A DNA stretch of 6,542 nt from an uncultured Phascolarctobacterium sp. (GTDB lineage: Bacteria; Bacillota; Negativicutes; Acidaminococcales; Acidaminococcaceae): contig USHB01000091.1 of assembly GCA_900554395.1 (NCBI GenBank), positions 1 through 6,542 on the forward strand, written 5' to 3'. The translations under genes were made by a program, and so were the position numbers. Every line of letters starts with the position of its first letter. Positions within the stretch are counted from its first letter, which is position 1. The notes below the pieces were generated by a model. It did not search any database and was not told the origin of the DNA. It was given only the letters and a program-made list of their open reading frames with translations. Below, piece by piece: positions 1 to 6,147 of this stretch.

Positions 1-21
1 TGCCCCGCATTTAAAAAATGT

Positions 22-53
22 TATAATTAAAATCAGCAAAGTTTAACGGAGGT
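22..53 (+). promoter_or_regulatory. Candidate -10 element and ribosome binding site of the patatin-like gene
   Basis: A consensus TATAAT lies at 22-27. Its -35 partner would fall at or beyond the window edge, so the promoter cannot be completed here. A strong Shine-Dalgarno GGAGGT at 48-53 sits 5 nt before the ATG at 59 and 8 nt before a second, adjacent ATG at 62. Either ATG could be the true start, and the 8-nt spacing slightly favours the second. The 21 bases before the -10 are AT-rich and show nothing else I can name. Confidence 0.5.
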
Positions 54-58
54 GCGTT

Positions 59-547
59 ATGATGCTCGGAAATCTAAGCCTGATATTGGAAGGCGGCGGC
101 ATGCGCGGTATGTTTTCCGCAGGTGTTTTTGACGCTTTTTTGGAAAAAGGTTTCGTGTTTCCGCATATTGCCGGTGTTTCGGCAGGCGCCTGCAATATAC
201 TTTCATATATGTCTGGGCAAAAAGGGCGCACGCGGCGCATTATTGAAGATTATGTGGGCGACGACCGCTATTGCAGCGTAAAAAACTGGCTGCGTACACG
301 TTCGCTGTTCGGGTTTGATTTTATTTTAAACGATATACCGCGCCATCTTATTCCGTTTGATTATGATGCTTTTTATAAATATCCCGGCAGGCTGGAAGTC
401 GGCACAACGGATTGTGAAACAGGCGAATCTGTCTGGTACACCCAGATGGATATGGGGCGCAATTTTACGCCGGTGCGTGCATCGGCATCGCTGCCGTTTT
501 TTGCGCCGGTTGTGCATTTTGATAAACGCCGTTTGCTGGGGCGCTGA
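59..547 (+). CDS. N-terminal fragment of the patatin-like phospholipase (oxyanion loop and nucleophile Ser)
   Basis: This 162-residue frame starts at ATG 59 behind GGAGGT. Residues 11-19 (EGGGMRGMF) are the oxyanion-hole loop of patatins. Residues 39-43 (GVSAG) form the G-x-S-x-G elbow with nucleophile Ser41. RASASLPFF at 140-148 is the conserved segment that in YjjU-type proteins leads into the strand ending at the catalytic Asp. After Leu160 the frame runs into the non-homologous Gly-Arg and stops at TGA 545-547. If translated alone, the product would have the serine but not the aspartate of the dyad, so I expect it to be inactive. Confidence 0.75.
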   Translation: MMLGNLSLILEGGGMRGMFSAGVFDAFLEKGFVFPHIAGVSAGACNILSYMSGQKGRTRRIIEDYVGDDRYCSVKNWLRTRSLFGFDFILNDIPRHLIPFDYDAFYKYPGRLEVGTTDCETGESVWYTQMDMGRNFTPVRASASLPFFAPVVHFDKRRLLGR

Positions 548-909
548 CAGACCCCATACCAATAGACCGGGGGCAAAGAGCCGGGTATGATAAATTTGTT
601 ATTGTACTGACGCGTAACAAAGGCTACCGTAAAAGCCGCGCCGTGCCTTCGGCACTGGTTAAGCTGTGGTATCCGCATTATCCGCTTTTGCAGCAGATTC
701 TGGCAGAACGTCCGCAAAACTACAACAGGCAGCTTGAGGCGGCGGAACTTTTGGCGGAAGAAGGCAAAGCCGTTATTATCCGCCCGCAGCAGCCGCTTGA
801 AATTGACAGGCTTGATTTGGATAAAAATAAACTTCTGCAGCTTTATGACCATGGTTATGACTGCGGCATAGAGGCGTGCAGCGATATTTTAAAACTTAAT
901 TATAAATAA
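541..909 (+). pseudogene. C-terminal fragment of the patatin-like phospholipase
   Basis: This frame is open from 541 to TAA 907-909 (122 codons) and has no credible start of its own. The GTG at 643 lies inside conserved sequence and I see no ribosome binding site for it. It begins with ALTDPIPI and then YDKFVIVLTRNKGYRK, both typical of the region right after the catalytic Asp in YjjU-type patatins. It continues into the helical C-terminal part of that subfamily (VKLWYPHYPLL and onward). It is the 3' part of the gene that starts at 59, displaced by -1 frame. Confidence 0.8.
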
Positions 910-918
910 GGAGACAGT
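908..918 (+). promoter_or_regulatory. Ribosome binding site of the DUF2130 gene
   Basis: AAGGAG at 908-913 overlaps the TAA stop of the patatin frame and lies 5 nt before ATG 919. This fixes the start and suggests translational coupling with the upstream frame. I find no separate promoter in the 9-nt gap. Confidence 0.7.
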
Positions 919-2229
919 ATGCAGGAAATAAAATGCCCTAAGTGCGGCGAAGTGTTCCAGGTTGATGAAACCGGCTATGCCGCCATTATAAAACAGGTTA
1001 GAGATAAAGAGTTTAATAAGGAAATACAGGAAAGAATAGCGCAGTTCCAAACCGAAAAGGAAAGCGCCGTGACCCTTGCCAAAACGGCAACCGCTAAAGC
1101 CTATGATGTGGCTTTGGCAAAAAAAGCCATGGAGATAACCGAATTAAAAAACCAGCTTGATATGCAGAAAATCGCTCAGGCATCTTCCTTGCAGGAAGCG
1201 CTGAACAAAAAAGAGCTGGAACTGGCGCAGAAAGAGCGGCAGATTGCAGAACTTACCGCACGCCTGCAAAGCAGCGAAACGGCGAAGGAACTTGCTGTAA
1301 ACAAAGTTATCAGCGAAAAGCAGCAGGAATTGTTTGATAAAGAGCAGAGCATTTTGCAGCTTGCTTCGCAGGTGGAAAACAGCAAAAAAGAAAGTGCTAT
1401 CCGTGAGCAGAATATTATAAGCACTTACGAAGAAAAATTAAAATTTAAAGATGAAGAAATTGAACGTTATAAAGATTTTAAACTGCGCCAGTCTACCAAA
1501 ATGGTAGGCGAAAGTCTGGAACAGCATTGTGAGATTGAGTTTAACAAACTGCGCGCTACCGGTTTTAAAAATGCTTACTTTGAAAAAGATAATGATGCCC
1601 GCACCGGCAGCAAGGGCGATTACATTTACCGCGAAGCTGATGAAGACGGCACGGAATTCATTTCAATAATGTTTGAGATGAAAAATGAAATGGATGCTAC
1701 TGCAACCAAAAAGAAAAACGAGGACTTCTTTAAGGAACTTGATAAAGACCGCCGCGAAAAAAATTGCGAATACGCGGTGCTGGTATCCATGCTGGAAAGT
1801 GAAAGTGAGTTATATAATACCGGTATTGTCGATGTTTCATACCGCTATCCTAAAATGTATGTTATACGCCCGCAGTTTTTTATACCAATCATTACGCTTT
1901 TGCGCAATGCGGCGCAGAATTCGCTGGAATACCGCAAGGAATTGAGCGTAATTAAAACGCAGAACATTGATATTTCTAATTTTGAAAATGATTTGAATGA
2001 ATTTAAAGATAAGTTTTCACGTAATTACCGCCTTGCCAGCGAAAAATTTAAAAAGGCAATAGAAGAAATAGATAAAACTATTGACCATTTGCAAAAAACA
2101 AAAGATGCTTTGCTGTCATCGGAAAATAATTTGCGCCTTGCCAATAATAAGGCGGAGGATTTAAGCATTAAGCGTTTAACGCGCAATAACCCTACCATGG
2201 CAGCCAAGTTTGCAGAACTTGATAAATAA
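919..2229 (+). CDS. DUF2130 domain-containing coiled-coil protein
   Basis: This intact 436-residue soluble protein has the architecture of the DUF2130 family, whose cellular role is not established. Residues 5-10 (KCPKCG) are one half of a zinc-ribbon knuckle; I see no second CxxC. Residues 20-190 are a long charged helix, very rich in Glu, Lys, Gln and Ala, read as coiled coil. The globular core runs from about 195 to 330. It contains Glu205, then Asp234 (KGD) and Glu253-x-Lys255 (FEMKNE), a D...ExK pattern with an upstream Glu that fits a PD-(D/E)XK nuclease fold. A second helical region (350-410) leads to the conserved-looking tail [15 protein letters not shown]. Family assignment is by recognition; nuclease activity is inference. 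There is no signal peptide or membrane segment, so it is cytoplasmic. It is probably co-transcribed with the broken patatin gene and is followed by a strong terminator. Confidence 0.85.
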   Translation: MQEIKCPKCGEVFQVDETGYAAIIKQVRDKEFNKEIQERIAQFQTEKESAVTLAKTATAKAYDVALAKKAMEITELKNQLDMQKIAQASSLQEALNKKELELAQKERQIAELTARLQSSETAKELAVNKVISEKQQELFDKEQSILQLASQVENSKKESAIREQNIISTYEEKLKFKDEEIERYKDFKLRQSTKMVGESLEQHCEIEFNKLRATGFKNAYFEKDNDARTGSKGDYIYREADEDGTEFISIMFEMKNEMDATATKKKNEDFFKELDKDRREKNCEYAVLVSMLESESELYNTGIVDVSYRYPKMYVIRPQFFIPIITLLRNAAQNSLEYRKELSVIKTQNIDISNFENDLNEFKDKFSRNYRLASEKFKKAIEEIDKTIDHLQKTKDALLSSENNLRLANNKAEDLSIKRLTRNNPTMAAKFAELDK

Positions 2230-2233
2230 AAAC

Positions 2234-2280
2234 AGCCCTAAGCACGTTTGCAGTAAGTGTTTAGGGCTTCTTTTTATTTT
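2234..2280. terminator. Bidirectional intrinsic terminator between the DUF2130 and MFS genes
   Basis: A 12-bp stem pairs 2234-2245 (AGCCCTAAGCAC) with 2257-2268 (GTGTTTAGGGCT), with one G-U pair and an 11-nt loop. On the + strand it is followed by TCTTTTTATTTT. On the - strand the same hairpin is followed by GTTTTTATTTATC. It therefore works in both directions for two convergent genes. Its + strand T-run covers the stop codon of the MFS gene (2274-2276), so the two 3' ends are packed as tightly as possible. Confidence 0.9.
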
Positions 2281-3446
2281 GCCATGGCTGCGCGCACGCC
2301 GGTAAATGCCAGCGCTGCCGATATAACAGACATGCCGGCCACGCCGCTCCAGCCAAAGCTGCTGTAAAATATGCCCCCAAGGCTGCCTAAAATGCTGGCA
2401 CCGCTGTAATAGCTGAACATATAGAGCGAACCTGCGGCAGCTTTGCCGTTTTTAACGAGCTTACCGCACCAGCCGCTGGCACTTGCGTGTGCGCCGAACA
2501 GACCGATTGTGAGAACAGCAAGCCCGGCTATTTTTATTATAAGCAGGCTGTGTATTGTAAGCACCGCTCCGGCAGCCAAAAGCAGCAGGCAAAAACAAAT
2601 AATGCTGCCGTTGCCGTATCTGGCGGTAAGCCTGCCTGCGGCCGCGCTGCTGAAAGTACCGAAAAGTTGTACTGCAAACAAAAAGCCGATAACGCTCTGG
2701 CTTAAATTATATGGGGCGTCTTTTAAAACATATGCGATAAAATTATATACGGCTACAAAGCTGCCCATCATGCAAAAAGCGGCAAAGCAGAGATAGAATA
2801 ATTTTTTGTTGCTGCGTGTGAATACGCCTGCGGAAAATCCCCTGGTATGTTTGGGTGAGAAGTTGCTTTCCTGCGGCAGCAGCACCCAGACTAAAATTCC
2901 TTCCAGTACGGAAAGCAGGCTGAGAGCCATAACGGCGAACTGCCAGCCGGCAAAATCGGTTAGCACGCTTGCCAGAATTCTGCCGGAAAGTCCGCCGAGT
3001 GTAGTTCCGCAAACATACATGCCGATGCCAAAACCGGTTTTTGCTGCATCAAATTCTTCGTTGACATAAGCCATGGCAAGCACTGGCACCATGGCGAGAA
3101 TACAGCCCTGTACAAAACGCAGGGCAACAACGGCGGCAAAACTTTGAGTAAAACCTACGCCAAGCAGTACGGCGCTGCTGATTATTAAACTGCCTGCCAG
3201 CATTTTGCGGCGCGGCAGACGGTCGGCAAAAGAGGTAAGCACCAAAAGAGTAAGCGCCATGCCAAGCATTGCTGCCGATACGGCAAGGCTTGCCTGCGCA
3301 GGGTTAAGCGCAAATGTAGCTGCAATTTTGCTTATAACGGGCTGCAGGCAGTATTCCATACTGAAGGCCGCCATGCCTGTAATGATAACGGCAGCAAGAG
3401 CGCGGAAATAATTTTTGCTTTGAGGATTTAATTTAGCTGTATTCAT
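2274..3446 (-). CDS. MFS transporter, YnfM family
   Basis: This 390-residue membrane protein of the major facilitator superfamily has about 12 hydrophobic segments and a central cytoplasmic loop near residues 190-215. MFS motif A is seen as ADRLPRRK (74-81), and its counterpart in the second half is GRLTARYG (271-278). Similarity to E. coli YnfM is recognisable along the chain: YCLQPV near the start, YVNEE at 127-131, SGRI in segment 5, MGSFVAVYNFIAY (227-239), GAHASASGW (318-326), SLYMFSYYSGASILGSLGG (340-358). Members are putative drug or metabolite exporters; the substrate is unknown. I chose ATG 3446 because AAGGAC (3455-3460 on this strand) lies 8 nt upstream. A longer frame from TTG 3470 has no ribosome binding site. 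The gene is divergent from a LysR-type regulator, as I recall ynfM being next to the LysR gene ynfL in E. coli, so it is probably that regulator's target. Confidence 0.9.
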   Translation of the reverse strand: MNTAKLNPQSKNYFRALAAVIITGMAAFSMEYCLQPVISKIAATFALNPAQASLAVSAAMLGMALTLLVLTSFADRLPRRKMLAGSLIISSAVLLGVGFTQSFAAVVALRFVQGCILAMVPVLAMAYVNEEFDAAKTGFGIGMYVCGTTLGGLSGRILASVLTDFAGWQFAVMALSLLSVLEGILVWVLLPQESNFSPKHTRGFSAGVFTRSNKKLFYLCFAAFCMMGSFVAVYNFIAYVLKDAPYNLSQSVIGFLFAVQLFGTFSSAAAGRLTARYGNGSIICFCLLLLAAGAVLTIHSLLIIKIAGLAVLTIGLFGAHASASGWCGKLVKNGKAAAGSLYMFSYYSGASILGSLGGIFYSSFGWSGVAGMSVISAALAFTGVRAAMAK

Positions 3447-3475
3447 AAACTCACGTCCTTTAAAACTCAATTTGC

Positions 3476-3505
3476 TTTACACCTTGATTATAACTGTTTT
3501 ATAAT
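3476..3505 (+). promoter_or_regulatory. Candidate promoter of the LysR-type regulator gene
   Basis: TTTACA at 3476-3481 matches the -35 consensus at 5 of 6 positions. It is followed after 18 nt by a perfect TATAAT at 3500-3505. Transcription would start near 3512 and give a leader of about 57 nt including the GGAG at 3558-3561. This is the best sigma-70-type promoter in the intergenic region. It overlaps the divergent MFS promoter, so both could not be occupied at once. Confidence 0.6.
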
Positions 3506-3515
3506 AATATTAAAA
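3487..3515 (-). promoter_or_regulatory. Candidate promoter of the MFS gene
   Basis: On the - strand a perfect TATAAT occupies 3492-3487. With a 17-nt spacer the -35 would be TTTTAA at 3515-3510, a weak match, as expected for a promoter that needs an activator. Transcription would start near 3480 and leave a leader of roughly 34 nt. The -10 lies inside the spacer of the opposing regulator promoter. Confidence 0.5.
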
Positions 3516-3530
3516 ATACCGGTTTTCTAT
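3488..3530. promoter_or_regulatory. Two candidate LysR-type operator dyads (T-N11-A)
   Basis: TTATAA at 3488-3493 and TTATAA at 3499-3504 form a symmetric site (TTATAA-N5-TTATAA) with T3491-N11-A3503. A second site, ATA-N9-TAT at 3516-3530, also fits T-N11-A (T3517, A3529). LysR-type regulators bind such dyads between divergent promoters. The first overlaps both -10 elements, and the second lies just upstream of the MFS -35 region. The region is AT-rich, so chance matches are likely and this is a suggestion only. Confidence 0.35.
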
Positions 3531-3568
3531 CAAAAACATAACTTTTTATTATAATTTGGAGTGAGTTT

Positions 3569-4471
3569 ATGGACATCAGCCAATACCGTAATTTTATTGC
3601 CGTGGTGGAATGCGGCACAATTACCGCTGCGGCGGCACAGCTAAACATTGCCCAACCGGCGCTGAGCAATCAGCTTAAAAATTTAGAAAACGAGTTCGGT
3701 GCAGAACTTCTGCAAAAAAGCCGCGGCATGCGTGAGGTTCGCCTTACCGGTGCAGGGCAGTTATTTTACAGGCAGGCAAAAAACATCTGCCGTCTGCATG
3801 AGAATCTGCACCGTGAGATTGAAGATTATGAAAACGGCATCAGCGGAACGCTGAAAATAAGTTTGTCGCCATCGCGCAGCGCAACATTGATACAGAATTT
3901 CATAAAGCAGTTTCACTGCGATTATCCGCAGGTGAAGTATGTGTTTTACGAAGGTTCCATCGAAGAACAGGAGCTGCATATTTTAAATGGGCTTTCGGAA
4001 ATAGCCGTTGCCAATGCGCCATTGGTGCGCCCGCATTTGTTTGATGTTTTGTTCCGCCGAAGGCAGCAGCTTTATGCTGTATTTAATGAAGAAAATGACT
4101 GGTTTGGCAAAAATACCGGCAGCGTTACTTTGAATGACCTTGCAAAAGTGCCGTTGTGTTTAAGCGGCAGCCGCAGCCTGCTTACGGCTGTTATGGAAGA
4201 AGAGCGGCTTACGCCGCAGGTGCTTAGTGAAAGCACTACGCGCAATACTGCTTTGTATTGGGCAAAAGCCGGGCTTGGCGTGGCGGTTGTTCCGTTTGAA
4301 CAGTATGACGCCGTGCCTTATCCTGGGCTTGTATTTGTGCCGCTGAAACATCCGAAGCTTTTTGCCTATAAAACGATTTTTAAATTAAAAGGACAGCCGC
4401 TTTCTGCCGTTGCCCGCCATTTTCTTGATTATTATGAAGCAAATTGCTATCCTGACACTGAAAAATTTTGA
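3569..4471 (+). CDS. LysR-type transcriptional regulator
   Basis: This 300-residue protein has the usual LysR-family length and order. Residues 1-60 are the winged helix-turn-helix: FIAVVECGTITAAAAQLNIAQPALSNQLKNLE matches the family pattern (written here as residues 10-41), and the wing ends at VRLTGAGQLFY (57-67). A linker helix at 68-90 is followed by the periplasmic-binding-protein-like effector domain, about 92-290, starting GTLKISLSP. Its co-inducer cannot be read from sequence. ATG 3569 follows GGAG at 3558-3561 with a 7-nt gap. The gene is divergent from the YnfM-type transporter. By analogy with other divergent LysR pairs it likely controls that gene and represses itself. It ends 15 nt before a bidirectional hairpin terminator. 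I see no missing key element. Confidence 0.93.
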   Translation: MDISQYRNFIAVVECGTITAAAAQLNIAQPALSNQLKNLENEFGAELLQKSRGMREVRLTGAGQLFYRQAKNICRLHENLHREIEDYENGISGTLKISLSPSRSATLIQNFIKQFHCDYPQVKYVFYEGSIEEQELHILNGLSEIAVANAPLVRPHLFDVLFRRRQQLYAVFNEENDWFGKNTGSVTLNDLAKVPLCLSGSRSLLTAVMEEERLTPQVLSESTTRNTALYWAKAGLGVAVVPFEQYDAVPYPGLVFVPLKHPKLFAYKTIFKLKGQPLSAVARHFLDYYEANCYPDTEKF

Positions 4472-4485
4472 AAGGAAAATAAAAA

Positions 4486-4523
4486 AATCCCATGAAGTTT
4501 TTGCTTCATGGGATTAAATTTTT
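4486..4523. terminator. Bidirectional intrinsic terminator between the LysR gene and tRNA-Ala
   Basis: A perfect 12-bp stem pairs 4486-4497 (AATCCCATGAAG) with 4504-4515 (CTTCATGGGATT) around a 6-nt loop. The + strand continues AAATTTTTA. The - strand continues with a run of Ts (the A-run at 4481-4487) into TTTTTATTTTCC. It serves the regulator from the left and the tRNA from the right, and lies only 11 nt beyond the tRNA CCA end. Confidence 0.9.
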
Positions 4524-4526
4524 ATC

Positions 4527-4602
4527 TGGTGGAGACGAAGGGGATTGAACCCTCGGCCTTACGGATGCGAACCGTACGCTCTCCCAGCTGAGCTACGTCC
4601 CC
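4527..4602 (-). tRNA. tRNA-Ala (anticodon CGC)
   Basis: This 76-nt gene includes an encoded 3' CCA (4529-4527). All four stems close: the acceptor GGGGACG/CGTCTCC, the D-stem GCTC/GAGC, the anticodon stem TACGG/CCGTA and the T-stem GAGGG/CCCTT. The seven-base loop TTCGCAT has U33 and anticodon CGC at 4569-4567, which reads the alanine codon GCG. The acceptor stem has the G3-U70 wobble pair that is the alanine identity element, which independently supports the assignment. The T-loop is TTCAATC. It lies 49 nt after cca on the same strand and ends just before a hairpin terminator. Confidence 0.96.
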
Positions 4603-4614
4603 GCTGATAACATT

Positions 4615-4643
4615 AGTATAGCACTTTGGCAAAGCACATACAA
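4615..4643 (-). promoter_or_regulatory. Candidate promoter of tRNA-Ala
   Basis: On the - strand TTGTAT (4643-4638) is followed after 17 nt by TATACT (4620-4615). The -10 is a 5-of-6 match; the -35 keeps the important TTG. The start would be near 4608, leaving a short leader of about 6 nt before the tRNA. No terminator separates cca from the tRNA, so read-through from cca is also possible. Confidence 0.55.
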
Positions 4644-4651
4644 TATCGGCT

Positions 4652-6145
4652 TTAAACGCCTGCTGTTTTGCTTTGCCTGTGTTTGGCTGCTGCCAGAAGT
4701 TCGTCACGGCAGTTGGTTAAGCTGCCGCGTTGCACGCGCTTAAGCAGATAGTTCAGATAGGCGCCGGTTTCTTCCTGCGGCACAATGCCATGCAGGTCTG
4801 CGCCTTTTATTGCCAAATCAGAAGTATGCACCGGCATTTTGGTGCGTGCCAGTTCTATTATGGCGTCGGCAAGTTCTGCCCCTTCGGCCATAAGCTGCGG
4901 ATTATTGCCGGCGTGAGTTGCTCCCATGTCTGCCAAAAATACTTCTTTCAGCTGCGTAAAGGCTTCCGTTAAATCGGCGGCGGTGCGGAATTCACCGCTT
5001 GCAGCTTCCGCGCGTACCCAGCGTAGCAGCGTGCGTTCTTTGGTAAACATCATCGGCGCAAAACGCATATGGCGTGATACCAGCCATACTACACGTTTGC
5101 GGAATTTTTCCGGGTAGCGCAAGCGGGTCAGCACTTCTTCTGCCATAACGGCGCTTAATGCTTCGTGTCCGTGGTCGCTCGGCGAGCCGTCGGGATGTGT
5201 TCCGCGGATGCCGGGCATGCCCTTGCCTAAATCGTGCAGCAAAAGCGCCCAGCGGATAGTTAAATCGCGGGGACTGTTGTCAACAGCGGCCAGCGTATGT
5301 TCCCAGGCGTTATAGCAGTGAAAGCGTTTGTTTTGCGGCAGCCCCGCAAGGTGGCGCAGCTCAGGAAGAATAGCAATTTCCGTATAGCCGCCGTTTTCTT
5401 TTACGCGGCAGTGCGCATCAGTCAGCCCTGTTGCCATCAAAAGCATCAGTCCGTGCCCGGCGTGTTCCGTAACCAGCAGTTTGTCAAGTTCTGTACGCAC
5501 CCGTTCAAGAGAAAGACCGGCGCAGCGTTCCGTTGGGAACAGAAAATTGTGCGGCAGGTAGTAAGGCGTTCCTTCTTCGCCGAATGGCGGCAGGGTTTCG
5601 CAGCCATCCTGCACATAAGTAAAGCCAAGCTGACCCACAAAGCGGCAGGCGCGCAGCATACGCAGCGCATCTTCGCGGTAGCGGGTTTGCGCATCGCCAA
5701 CCGTGCGCAGAATTTTATTTTTTAAATCCTTCTGTCCATCATGGTAATCATAAATTTTGCCGTCCGCATCCATAACCATGGCGTTAACGGTAAAATCGCG
5801 GCGGCTTAAATCTTCACGCAGCGATTTGCTGAACCACACTTTTTCAGGCTTATGGGCATCGCTGCCGTAACTTTCGCCGCGGAAGGTTGTTATTTCAATA
5901 TTATGTCCATTCAAAACGGCAACAACACAGCCGAAGTTCTGCCCTAAATTATCTATTGTTTTTATGCCGCAAGTTTGGCAGACGGAGGCGGTTTCTTCCG
6001 GCAGAGCGTTTGTTGTAATATCAAAATCACCGGGGGTGCGCCCCAAAAGCAAATCGCGCACAGCGCCGCCGGCAATATAGGCTTCGTAGCCTGCACCGTT
6101 TAAAATTTTTAATATTTCTTTTACATAAGACGGAATTTCAAACAT
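4652..6145 (-). CDS. cca: CCA tRNA nucleotidyltransferase, class II, with HD domain
   Basis: This cytoplasmic enzyme builds or repairs the 3' CCA end of tRNAs from CTP and ATP without a nucleic-acid template. In this 497-residue protein the nucleotidyltransferase head has GGAVRD (26-31), the metal-binding pair Asp40/Asp42 in GDFDITTNA, and RRDFTVNAM (115-123). The segment between them (FRGESY to RRDF) is present, so this does not look like a CC-only enzyme that lacks the flexible loop. EDALRMLRACRF (158-169) is the nucleotide-recognition motif, and SLERVRTEL (212-220) the following conserved helix. About 12-15 residues more than usual separate these two. The C-terminal HD domain shows H283, H304-D305 (LLHDLGK), HGH at 325-327 and H359. 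ATG 6145 has GAGGGG just upstream, inside the preceding gene, whose stop is 2 nt away, so translation is coupled. It reads toward tRNA-Ala. Confidence 0.95.
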   Translation of the reverse strand: MFEIPSYVKEILKILNGAGYEAYIAGGAVRDLLLGRTPGDFDITTNALPEETASVCQTCGIKTIDNLGQNFGCVVAVLNGHNIEITTFRGESYGSDAHKPEKVWFSKSLREDLSRRDFTVNAMVMDADGKIYDYHDGQKDLKNKILRTVGDAQTRYREDALRMLRACRFVGQLGFTYVQDGCETLPPFGEEGTPYYLPHNFLFPTERCAGLSLERVRTELDKLLVTEHAGHGLMLLMATGLTDAHCRVKENGGYTEIAILPELRHLAGLPQNKRFHCYNAWEHTLAAVDNSPRDLTIRWALLLHDLGKGMPGIRGTHPDGSPSDHGHEALSAVMAEEVLTRLRYPEKFRKRVVWLVSRHMRFAPMMFTKERTLLRWVRAEAASGEFRTAADLTEAFTQLKEVFLADMGATHAGNNPQLMAEGAELADAIIELARTKMPVHTSDLAIKGADLHGIVPQEETGAYLNYLLKRVQRGSLTNCRDELLAAAKHRQSKTAGV

Positions 6146-6147
6146 GT

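Larger units (their letters stand above)
59..909 (+). pseudogene. Patatin-like phospholipase (YjjU-type), frameshifted at the catalytic Asp motif
   Basis: Patatin-like proteins are serine acyl hydrolases that use a Ser-Asp dyad on lipid acyl esters. Two reading frames together make one protein of the YjjU subfamily (about 280-300 aa). The first frame (59-547) carries the glycine-rich oxyanion motif and the Ser elbow. The second (open from 541 to the TAA at 907-909) continues without loss as ALTDPIPIDRG and YDKFVIVLTRNKGYRK, the expected downstream block. The join is at 536-541, reading ctg-gg-gcg. The family has an Asp-Gly-Gly/Ala there, so gac-ggg or similar is expected. Four missing bases would restore both frame and motif and give about 284 aa. 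As written, the gene encodes no complete enzyme. It could be a genuine recent pseudogene or an assembly error; the rest of the sequence is undecayed. The stop lies 9 nt before the DUF2130 gene. Confidence 0.85.

Noticed and set aside
533..560. Programmed -1 ribosomal frameshifting to join the two patatin frames
   Set aside because: There is no X-XXY-YYZ slippery heptamer at the junction. A -1 slip at ctg-ggg would give Leu-Leu-Gly-Ala and still lack the catalytic Asp.
373..852. 159-codon antisense frame inside the patatin gene
   Set aside because: It is a shadow of the real gene on the other strand, with no recognisable motif and no ribosome binding site evidence. It spans both patatin frames.
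59..2229. Patatin plus nuclease-like protein as an anti-phage defence module
   Set aside because: The patatin is of the YjjU housekeeping type, not a CBASS-type effector. There is no nucleotide cyclase, sensor or other defence gene nearby, and the patatin is broken.
3447..3470. Longer start (TTG at 3470) for the MFS transporter
   Set aside because: No ribosome binding site precedes the TTG, while the ATG at 3446 has AAGGAC at good spacing. The extra eight residues read through that ribosome binding site.
3550..3555. TATAAT immediately before the LysR gene as its -10 element
   Set aside because: Transcription would begin near 3562, after the GGAG, and leave an mRNA without its ribosome binding site. 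The promoter at 3476-3505 explains the gene better.
4621..4637. CTTTG-G-CAAAG inverted repeat between cca and the tRNA as a cca terminator
   Set aside because: The stem is 5 bp with a one-base loop, outer bases do not pair, and no T-run follows on either strand.
4522..4707. 61-codon frame on the - strand running through the tRNA gene, with the sequence GDVAQLGERTVRI
   Set aside because: This is the well-known spurious translation of a bacterial tRNA gene. It overlaps tRNA-Ala over its full length and the end of cca.
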